From positions 8,593 through 39,956 of the forward strand of contig QAXH01006388.1 in the NCBI GenBank assembly GCA_004335635.1: a DNA stretch of 31,364 nt, given 5' to 3'. This document shows, one piece after another, positions 19,801 through 27,678 of the stretch. The position numbers were made by a program, and so were the translations under genes. Below the pieces are notes generated by a model. The model saw only the letters and a program-made list of their open reading frames with translations. It was not told the origin of the DNA and searched no databases. Source of the DNA: Chloromonas sp. AAM2 (lineage: Eukaryota; Chlorophyta; Chlorophyceae; Chlamydomonadales; Chlamydomonadaceae). How positions within the stretch are numbered: the first letter of the stretch is position 1; every line of letters begins with the position of its first letter.

Positions 19801-21783
19801 GGTTGGTCGGTGCTGGTAGAGGTGGTTGGAGCAGCCACCAGGTCCTGCAGCACGAGGGTTGAGAAGTGCGTAGAGCGTTAAGTCATAGAACACATGAGCC
19901 CTTTGCAATCCTCTCACGGTTTCGGCAGAGCAATTTTACTGTGTAAAAGATCTCTGGCGATTCGTACGAACAATAAACGCGATTGGTGATGCTTCGTAAA
20001 GGTATGGACATGGAACGCTAGGTTATCATTTCTGGATGTAGGTTCCTGAGTTTGGTGCCGCCTTTCCAAGCACTCAACACTGACTGATGACGTGGGCAAA
20101 AGAAAGCTGTTGGCGTGCATGTTTGCACATGTGTGTGCGTGCGCGTGCACGTGCACGTGCGTGTGCGTGGTTGTTGGGCATATGAGCTCAGCTTACCTGT
20201 ATCAAGCCCAGCATATCAGGTGACGTGTCTACCACTGTCATATGCTGCACTCCTGCCCTCCCACCCCTCAGACGGTCAAGCACATGCAGAGCTGCACGTG
20301 CCAACATATCACCAACACATGCCATTCTGCTCGCATGACGTCAAACAATCAATCTAGTGTGCTCTCTCTGGTCGCATTTCTAGGTCAGGTTCAGTTCTGG
20401 TCGCATTTCCGGGCTTAGTTTGCATGCCAGACCACCCACATGCAGGTCACAGCCTGAGACAGACCCGCTGAGCCCCATCCTGTTTCATACCCAGTCCTCT
20501 GAAATTGATCAATTACCGATTCATTACTTGTCGATTTAATAAACTGATCCTCCAAGACCGTAACTTTGCTTGCAAACATTCAATCAGCTCTTGTAGCTAA
20601 ACCGTTTCCAAGCCGGCAGCCAGGGAACAGATGGAGTGCTACACAGAACAACTGACAACTGACAACAGAACAACAGATAACTGACAACAGACTTTTCACC
20701 GCACAGTCTGAGCGCCTCACCCACAAGGCCTTACCTGCCCCTCCAACGACCAGCACTCTAGGGAAGGTCCTCGCCTTACAGTCCTCAAGCCTGTCCAGCA
20801 ATCTGTCCGCCACCCCACACAACAACGGGTCCTGTCTGTAACCATGACGTAAGCCTGGCTGGGTGGAGGTTGAATTGGTTGGAGTGGAGTTGGTTGGGGT
20901 GGGGTGAGTTGGAGTGGGGCGGGTGGGAGGAAAACGGTTGGGAGTCGGGATGGGAGACGGGTGGGTGGGGGTGGGATTGGTAAGGGTGGTGGGTAGGAGT
21001 TCACATCGAGCGGCATAGGCTGCCCTGTCTCTGTGCCGAGCCTTGGCTTCCCTGTGGCGCAGCACATGCAAGGAACATGGAGCAATGCAAAAGGCATGTG
21101 CATGTGGTACGCATGTGCATGGCCTGCCACGATGCATTGCATGAACCAAGTCAGATGCTGACACAGTGGCCACCAGCAGATGGTGGGATTGAAAAGGGCA
21201 CAAGCCGCGAAGAGCAAAGCTATCACATTCGTAGTTGTGCATGGCATGAGCTCATGTGAGTCATGGCGCAGAGCGAGTCATGTCGCAGAGCAAGTCATGC
21301 ATCAGAGCGCAACTGGCAGGTGTGCCAGATGGGCGCAGAGAAGAAAGGCAAGAGAAGACCGACTCAGACACGTTTTGAGAGGACATGTGCTGGCATTGAT
21401 GCATGCATGCATGCAAGGGACATGCTGTGATGCATGCATGTGAACATGTGGGGATATGCAGAGACATAAGCGATGACTGTACCAACAGAAGTAGCCCGTA
21501 GCCCGTGCAAGAGCAGCAGGTGTCAGAAGTACATTGCAGCACAAAGATGGAAAAGCACAAGGATGGGAAAGCATGCTGTTACGAGGTGCAGATCATCCCA
21601 CCCATCAAACACCGAGATGCTGCTCTCCTCTCGAGAAGCGTTGATGTCAGTGATGGTGCGCAGCCGCAGCAGCTGCACGACGCTTGACATGCACGATGCG
21701 GCAGGCAGCTCAATTGATGGCCATACTCGGCTGCGTTCGTATTCGATCAGCACTCCCAAAACTTTTCTGGCTAACGCTCGCAT
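13899..21783 (-). CDS. NDUFAF5: NDUFAF5-type complex I assembly factor, one exon missing
   Basis: NDUFAF5 is a mitochondrial methyltransferase-fold protein; the human enzyme hydroxylates an arginine of complex I subunit NDUFS7. Minus-strand exons in order: 21783-21602, 21051-20735, 20291-20197, 19844-19715, 19522-19479, 18749-18669, 18281-18204, 17418-17302, then one not found, 15187-15122, 14613-14533, 14015-13899. Phases agree at every junction. The N-terminus ([10 protein letters not shown]) looks like a transit peptide. Markers are [79 protein letters not shown] and RGSATVSF. Plant-like features include a GG-type motif I. Exon 2 carries a Pro/Thr-rich insertion of about 40 residues; the C-terminal tail is acidic. 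About 22-25 residues between 'SHLR' and '[10 protein letters not shown]' are absent. Confidence 0.92.
14771..14800 (-). pseudogene. Duplicated fragment of an NDUFAF5 exon
   Basis: Matches 14581-14610 at 26 of 30 positions, the part of the exon encoding MFLTGW and PHE. A minus-strand TAG follows within a few codons. A shared GACCTGCAGCAGG block also occurs beside both (14611 and 14700), so a local duplication of about 190 bp is likely. It lies in the intron between exons 15187-15122 and 14613-14533. Confidence 0.75.
15945..16165. repeat. Diverged duplication in an NDUFAF5 intron
   Basis: Blocks near 15957 and 16082 share GTGCCTA-CACT-GACCAGTG followed by ACAAA and CCGTGG elements, offset about 125 bases. 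The intron 15188-17301 otherwise shows no coding signal apart from the repeat copy and the N gap. Confidence 0.55.
16818..16937 (-). repeat. Dispersed repeat B, copy 3 (inverted, cut by gap)
   Basis: Reverse complement of the 13.0-kb copy, starting at TTTACACCAGGAAAGCCGTC and running into the N gap at 16938. A (TA)n tract at 16818-16826 matches the ATATATA end of copy 1. Confidence 0.9.
16938..17068. other. Assembly gap, 131 N
   Basis: Unresolved bases beginning inside repeat B copy 3. The gap lies between NDUFAF5 exons 17418-17302 and 15187-15122, the interval where one conserved exon of about 70 bases is missing. Confidence 0.99.
17485..17874. mobile_element. TA-flanked terminal-inverted-repeat MITE, about 386 bp
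   Basis: The left end TACCGTATTGTT and the right end AACAATACGGTA are perfect inverted repeats beginning and ending in TA. Imperfect similarity continues inward (CAGCGAATTTCG versus CGAAATCCGCTG). TA on both sides fits the target duplication of Tc1/mariner-type elements. There is no transposase frame, so it would be non-autonomous. It sits in the NDUFAF5 intron 17419-18203. Confidence 0.75.
17896..18068. repeat. Two decayed copies derived from NDUFAF5 exon 17418-17302
   Basis: GGCACGAGTCAGCAGGTTGC in the exon (17386) is echoed by GGCACGAGTTAAAAGGTTGA (17901) and by GGCATGAGTCAAC (18024). The latter two also share upstream ACACCACACA/ATCACACACA and downstream CTCAATCGCA blocks. The spacing of the two copies is 123 bases. 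Confidence 0.65.
18074..18099. repeat. (CGCA)n microsatellite
   Basis: About six CGCA units in the NDUFAF5 intron between exons 18281-18204 and 17418-17302. Confidence 0.9.
18370..18633. repeat. 24-bp satellite, eleven copies
   Basis: The unit TGCCAGGCTTTGAAGCTATA plus CTTA occurs eleven times head to tail from 18370, with GAAGCTATA and GATGCTGTA variants, then a degenerate twelfth ends near 18657. It lies in the NDUFAF5 intron between exons 18749-18669 and 18281-18204, starting a few dozen bases from the donor. The period is a multiple of three and stop-free, so several frames stay open on both strands; these are not genes. Confidence 0.97.
18870..18886. repeat. (GT)n microsatellite
   Basis: Eight GT units in an NDUFAF5 intron. 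Confidence 0.9.
20130..20170. repeat. Alternating purine-pyrimidine tract (GT/GC)n
   Basis: GTGTGTGCGTGCGCGTGCAC and its continuation give about 40 bases of strictly alternating purine and pyrimidine, a sequence type able to form Z-DNA. Intronic, just downstream of the donor of exon 20291-20197. Confidence 0.85.
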
Positions 21784-23190
21784 TGTATCAGAACTCTAAG
21801 GCACGCGTGATAGGGATGAACACAAGCCAGTAGCCAGTTTGCTTGGTGGTGTGCACAGACTAAGCTCTGCGGCAAGGATGAAAATGGAATTGGGTCATTG
21901 TAAGTCATAGCCCCTCACCCATACGGTGGCAGCTCATACAGTGGCTCACGAAATACGCAGCAATTTGAAAGGCTCCCTCACAGAACTGTCCTTACTTCGT
22001 CCTTGGCCAAACGAGCAGGCGGCTTAGGTGGCAATCTGAGTTCTGCCGCTCATCGTGATCACGTTACCTGTTCTGGCAACTGGTGGAAGGACGCATACGG
22101 ACTAGCCAACGAGGATACAAGTACAGGGTAAGCTGGTAAGTCACGTGACGTCATAAGACGAGGACCGACCAGCATAAGACTGTCCCATATTAGCTACCAA
22201 CATTAACTGACTAGGGCTGACAATTCGGGTAGCGTGAGCGATTCGTGCATCCTCTGTACGCCATGAAGCGCTCCCTTCATTATGATGTTCTAGAATGCTA
22301 ACAGGGGGTGCTGAGGGTGCTAATGTCGGGCTAGGGAAATCCCACCCACAGGTTTAGCAGACTTGCAAGTATGCCAATGTCCAATGCGCGGCTGTTATTG
22401 ACTGCAGTTGTCAACTTTTATGTGGGTCTTGGTGACCTGTGGGTATCAGCATGATGCTTGGCTCTGTATGCTGTAGACTGGCAATGTGGCTAGGGATTTG
22501 TGCTAACCGTGCCAATGTCCGGCTAGAACGTTGCTGGCTGGTGCTACTGGTACCGTCCACACTACTAGTTCTGATGTTGGCTTCAACAGAACGCTATTGC
22601 CCCCAACCACGGTGATATAACACAGGCTGTTCTGTGAGAAGTAGTGCTGACTGATATAACACGAGCAAGGCGCACAATTTATTGTCATAGCTAAGAGGTA
22701 GCTTAGGAGGCCGCTCTGTGGGGTGACAGCCACAAGGAACTCACCAGGCCCTGCTAACACGGCGAGATTCCCCTTCACAAGGCTATGGCAATGCATCCGA
22801 TGTTTGAAGCAAACTGTGTTTTTGCGGGGTAAGTCAAGTCGTTTGCCTTGACGTGCTTTCTGGTGTGCACTTCCTCTTTGTAAGCTGGCAGGCGCAATAC
22901 TCACCATCAGCCAACTGACCAACACTTGCATACACCACCAAAATTTAGCTTATCTCATCAGTAGCAAGCAGCAAAGCCATGGATGTTCCATGGCAAGTTT
23001 ACCTCGAGAATTTGCCTGGAAGATAATAGCACAGGACGATCTCAAAAGCCTGAACTGATGGACAGCCCATGATACAAAGGCTAGCCTTGCAGTGACTGAA
23101 GACTGCACATGTGCTCGACCTGTCATGTCCGTTGCGTGTGATTTGGCAACTGTGCATTCATGACAGGAAAGGTGATTGCACTTGCATGCC
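21784..23190. other. Upstream region of NDUFAF5, no gene recognised
   Basis: The first few hundred bases above 21783 should hold the NDUFAF5 promoter, but no clear TATA or initiator pattern was found. From 22280 to 22540 there are several CCAATGTCCGGCTAG and GCTAATGTCGGGCTAG variants. A 142-codon minus frame at 22503-22931 has no recognisable domain or splice support. Confidence 0.5.
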
Positions 23191-23206
23191 CCGCTATTGG
23201 GCCAGA

Positions 23207-23313
23207 CATGGCTGTTGCTGCGAGTATGCCCGGTCAGACAGCCTGAAAATGACCTTCTGCACCTCTTCTGTGCTGGAGAATACTGCCAGTTTCTTGATAA
23301 GGTCCTTCTTCAA
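23207..23313 (+). pseudogene. Rearranged fragment of the U-box-LRR paralogue 3' end
   Basis: GGCTGTTGCTGCGAGTATGC and CGGTCAGACAGCCTGAAAATG match 12559-12601. CTGCCAGTTTCTTGATAAGG and TCCTTCTTCAAG match 12522-12553. At the paralogue the second block precedes the first; here the order is reversed, as after breakage of a tandem copy. Confidence 0.7.
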
Positions 23314-23627
23314 GCCACATGACACACACATGTGAAACCGTGTCTCACAAGGCGCACGTGAACTTCTTGACAACAGGAAGGAAAACCTGGACAGCAAAGC
23401 ATGGCATCGACCGAAGATAATACCCTTGCTATTGCAGCATGCACTGGCTTGACATGAACGTATGCTAGTTTGATCCAGCTGTAGTAAAGCCAACAGATAC
23501 GCATGTTAATCCAAATGATATACGGGGCATATGCATGCCCAGACACACCAATCACATACATAAAAGTACGCAGATACATATGCCATGCAATCACATCCCT
23601 TGTTCCACGACAACAAAAAAAACGAAT

Positions 23628-23696
23628 TTTGCCAGTTCTGGGACAGTTTCTGTGTGATTTGAAGTGAACCACACAAATTGTCCCAGAACTGGCAAA
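23628..23696. mobile_element. Hairpin element with arms of about 28 bp
   Basis: Left arm 23628-23656 contains TTTGCCAGTTCTGGGACAG and TGTGTG. The right arm 23670-23696 is its near-perfect reverse complement, leaving a 13-base loop. A single matching arm occurs at 30032-30053, so this is a dispersed family rather than a chance palindrome. A-rich and T-rich runs flank the two sides. It is likely a very short foldback or MITE. Confidence 0.75.
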
Positions 23697-23971
23697 CTTT
23701 CATTTTTTTCCTCGTATGAATATCATGTTTAGTATTTCCCCGTACGAATATCGTACGCACACCCTCATATGCAGAGGATAACAATGGGCATGGAAAAGCG
23801 CTGGACGTGCTAGGGTCATCATGCTTACAATGACGACCATATGAAGGCGATGAAGCGGATTACTGACGCAGGTCTTCGTCATCTGAGCATGGCAGTTGAT
23901 AACGTAAAGAACGTAACGGTGACAAAGGCACTGATGTACACCAGGAACAAAACAGCGCCTCGTGTCAAAGT

Positions 23972-24256
23972 TTAGTTGCCGCATGTGGGCTGCTGGTTGA
24001 AGCATGTCGATCCGTCACTAATGGCCATGCCTTCATCATCCACATAAACATGATGGCTGCCGACAGCAACTGTCCGAGTCAGTGGATCAACAGGCAAGGA
24101 CACGTGATGTTCAGCTACCAAATCCGTTGCCAACAGACAGATGAATGGCTGGTCCAAGTCAAGTGCTACCACCGTGGAGTGTGTGGTCACTGCACATGCC
24201 TGATGGCAACCGTTACTGCATGGCACACTAGACATGCGATATAGCAGGTGTGTCAC
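23972..24256 (-). CDS. Protein-like frame of unknown nature
   Basis: The minus-strand translation contains VVALDLDQPFICLLATDLVA, then HHVSLPVDPLTRTVAVGSHH and VYVDDEGMAISDG, a composition much more protein-like than its neighbours. The tone recalls retroelement polyprotein segments, but no catalytic Asp-Ser/Thr-Gly motif is present and I cannot name a family. It could be a decayed transposon fragment, or a further exon of the minus-strand gene ending at 24304. The start is uncertain. Confidence 0.3.
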   Translation of the reverse strand: MTHLLYRMSSVPCSNGCHQACAVTTHSTVVALDLDQPFICLLATDLVAEHHVSLPVDPLTRTVAVGSHHVYVDDEGMAISDGSTCFNQQPTCGN

Positions 24257-24303
24257 CGGCTATCAGACGCTAGTGGGTGGTCGTCTCGGCAGCACAGCAG
24301 CGG

Positions 24304-27300
24304 TCACTGCATGGCACACTGGTTAGTGGACCAGCTGCGCCCCAATGCCTCAGACCCGTCACCATCCTGTCGCCGCTTGGCTCCAGGCATGCGCTTGCTG
24401 CCGCGCGCTCGGGCAGGCGGCATAGGTGGCAGCCCACCCTTTCCCTGCACCGATGTGTTGGAGCTGACATGTGCGTCTGTAGGCTGGTTAGGCTGGTTGG
24501 GCTGTGCATTGACTGGCAGCACATTGAGTGGTTGGGTAGGCTTTTCATGAGCAGACTTCACTGTCACAACTGACACACCATGTGCCACACCCATCCCCTG
24601 CATCTCAGCACCACCACTGCTTGCCCTTGAGCCTGCATGCATGGTGGCAGGGTCATCAGCCCCATCACCACTCGCCACTGCTGCAGATGCATCCAACAAC
24701 CATGGCCCCTCCTCCTCCCCAGTAAACCAGCCGCTTGGCGATGTCTCAGCTGAGCTGCCGCTGGCGCTGGAGTGGCTGCTGTCAGCCCGGTCGGTGCTGG
24801 ACCAGCCACCAGCCAGGCCGCTCCCGCTGGGCACGTGACTGCTGCTACCACCCATGCGGCCCCCTTCCACTCCCTCCGGCCATGCGAATTGCGTCCCATG
24901 CGCTACAGGCTCTGGCCAGCCGTGCTTGCTCCAGTGCTCGGGGCTCTCCCTGTTCAGTAAAAGAAACGCATCGCCTGCATCGGCAGCACTGCCGCCCTGT
25001 CCCTGCACTCTACGCTGCCCATTGATGAAAGAAGTCAGCGCTTCGTGCTTGCGAGCAGGGCTGGTGGCTCTTGCAGATGCTGCCGGCAGGCTGGATGCAG
25101 TGCTTGTTTCGATTACAGCATCATTCTGGCTGGACAAACGATGCTGGTCCGTCATGGTACTAGATCGGGTGAGGTGGCCTTCAGGCCAGCCCAGCTTATC
25201 CCAATGCTCAGGGCTTTCACCACAAGCTGCCCACAAGTCCTCACAGCTGCTAGCCGGTGTGTGCCACACACTGGCATCGTCTTCACACTCGCTGTCATTG
25301 CCATCACCATTGCTGACTTGTCTACCACTGGCTTTCCGGGCAATGGGGATGGGGGCTGAGGCGGGTGGTATGGCGGTTGAGATGGTTGGTAAAGTTGTTG
25401 AGGTGGTTGGAACAGAATTGCTGTCAGGTGGGGTGGTTGCGGAAGCAACAGGTCGCTGGTGTGTGCTAGGGCATTGTGTAGGGCTACTGGGAGATACATA
25501 GGTGGTCGGGGGTTGGGAAGTCGGGCTGGTGTGAGGCTGGGTTGACGAGGGTTCTGTGGCCCATGACATGGGCAGGGAGAGATGGGGTTGTAGCATGGGT
25601 AGCGCTTGGCCTTGTGTTGCATGGGGGGTGGTGGTAGTCCGGGGCATGGGTGGGATTTGAAGGGCAGATGGCCGGTGCTGTTGGTATTGAGACACAGTGG
25701 CTGTGGTCATGGGAGGGCTCTGTTGTGGAGAGACTGTTGGTCTTGCAGTGGCAGGTGGGGGGGCAGCGGCTGGGGAAGGCAGAGGAGCAGAACCAGCTGT
25801 GCGTGCAATGCCAGATGTTGCAGCTGAGGCCACCGGTGGGACGGAAGGTGTGCAGGCAAGACCGTCTGATGCAGCCTCTGATGCAGCTGCAGCAAATGGT
25901 GACGTGGCAGCAGCTGCGATGGGTGAGGTTTCCAGCTGCAGAAGCAGGCCAACCCCTTGCCATGCCTCTGTGTGGATAGGACTAACCGCAGGGCTGACTG
26001 TGGCCAATGCACCCTCACTAGCATCTCCTGTGCTGCTAGGGTCGAGCGGTGCCAACTGACCAACGCTTTCTAGTGGCTGAGATGGGCTGGTGCTGCTTGT
26101 GAGTTGGATGGGGCTGGGTAGATTGTTGTCTAGCTGGAGCAAGACGTCGCTACGCCCGTCAGCAACGAGTTGGTGGTGTTCATGCAGCCTTGTGAGTTGC
26201 TTGACTGTGGGTTTGGGCGGCAGCACGAGGCGAACGGGGGTGGCACGGGGTGGCGGGGGGGGGGGGCGCCAGGCCGCGGGAGAGCGGGGATGGGAGCGCG
26301 GGCGTGCCCGCGAGTGCGGGGATCGGTGTCGTGCGACGGGGTGCGGAGTATGCCAACATTGGACTGTGCATGTCGGTTGGAAATGGGGTGGATGTGGTGT
26401 AGGCGAAGCATGGACCAAGCGTGCCTCCTTGCCGGTGTGAATTTGCTGAACTTGGCGGCATGGGGCTGGTTGGTGCATGGTGGGCGGCATGTGGGGTGAT
26501 AGGAGTGTCGGAATCTGCCAGGACTGCATGTCTCGTTTCCGTCCCACAACCAACGCCATCAGACTCTGAATACCCCCATGGGCTGGCGGCTGCGCTGACC
26601 TCGGCTGACTGAGGACTGGCCGCTTGATCGGTATGTATGGTAAGCTGACCAGGGGTTTGCGACCTGCTACGCTCGGCTGCCCTTGATTCAGCTCTACCGG
26701 TTGCATCCATGACAACATGCATGCCGATGTGCCATGGTTTCTGTCGGCCATCAGGGCCTGTGGTGTTGGGTGTTGCGGGTTGGCTGGATAGGAGGTTCAA
26801 ATTCTGGGCCGCCCAATGGAACTGTTGCCCCAGTGCATACCACCTGTGGTGCATGATGCATGCATGGAGCGAGCAGCATGATGAGAGCAGCATGATGAGA
26901 TAGCAGGGGTAGCTGTGTGCCTGGTCAACGAGAGCATGGACTGCAACCATGACCGCCAAGGAGGCCTAAGCCCTCTAATGCTTCCAGTCTCATATGTTGT
27001 GTTTGCAAGTTGGCCTGTTCACGAGTCTTGCCCAGAGTTGATTCGTAACGAGGTCCAAGGTTATGACGCAACTCGCAGAAGTTGGTTCAGAGACTGGTGG
27101 ACTAGTTTGCTTCGCGCTGAACTGAATGCTACTCACTTGGAAGCTAATTCTGGCTGTAAGCCGCGAGGTTGCCGAAGGCCTTGCCCAACAGACTGGACGA
27201 AATCCTTGTTACGAGCATTCACAACCTTGAACACGGCCTGTACATGTAGCGCAACGAATTCAAATCTGGTAACGCGAGCACCCAAGTGCCTGGCCAGGAG

Positions 27301-27327
27301 CAACTCACGGTCGTGACTCATTTGCAT
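24304..27327 (-). CDS. Large disordered protein with Trp-Pro-Glu motifs, unknown function
   Basis: Exon 1 (27327-27137) begins MQMSHDRELLLARHLGAR and ends with a good donor AA-GTGAGT. Phase 2 fits the acceptor before 26843, giving PELASK-WYALGQQFHW. Exon 2 then runs to the stop at 24304. From 26843 to about 26267 the coding-like frame differs by one base from the frame used from 26254 downward; the switch falls at a 12-G run (26255-26266). The predicted protein is about 910 residues, with a helical start, then Ser/Thr/Pro/Ala-rich sequence. Near the middle are ESPEHW-K-GWPE twice, FAWPEG, GGWSS, SGWFTGEEEGPW, and a basic C-terminus (KRMPGAKRR) that could be a nuclear signal. No domain was recognised. 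Confidence 0.58.
26255..26266. repeat. Homopolymer of 12 G at a frame change
   Basis: Twelve consecutive G on the plus strand, encoding a Pro run on the minus strand. The reading frame with natural composition is different on its two sides, by one base. Confidence 0.9.
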
Positions 27328-27678
27328 CAGCCGCGCGCAGCCTTACCGGGCTGGGAATGGTGTCTGAGGAAGCCGCCCTCACAAGCTTGAACTGCAGCTC
27401 GTCTTTTATTGATATGTATGGTGGGGAATTGGGATGGTGGGCCATCTACAAGTCAGCTGGCCCTGCACGTCATGAAATGTCAGAGTAGCCTCATTGCCTA
27501 GCAGATGTGACTATATACATTCGGTTGGCGTGCAATGTGCAGCTGCCAAGGGCTGCCAAGGGTGTACCTATCCTGGTCAATGTAAAGGCGGTGGTTGTCT
27601 GGTACAAGCAGTTACCCCATCTATTTCAGCACTTTGTGAAAGCTTCCGAGTGAAAAACGCATCTGTAGACTCGCCGCG
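27328..27678. promoter_or_regulatory. Probable bidirectional promoter region
   Basis: About 350 bases separate the start codons of the minus-strand unknown gene (27327) and the plus-strand J-domain gene (27679). No open frame with coding character lies between. No specific core element could be assigned; the call rests on the divergent layout. Confidence 0.5.

Noticed and set aside
22503..22931. 142-codon minus-strand frame
   Set aside because: No domain, no splice partners, and composition like random sequence.
24854..25501. 215-codon plus-strand frame
   Set aside because: Antisense to the large minus-strand exon, Cys/Leu-rich off-frame composition, no splice support.
26180..26959. Separate 259-codon minus-strand gene
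   Set aside because: Its frame joins in phase to exon 1 at 27137 and hands over to the larger frame at the 12-G run, so it is better explained as part of the same gene.
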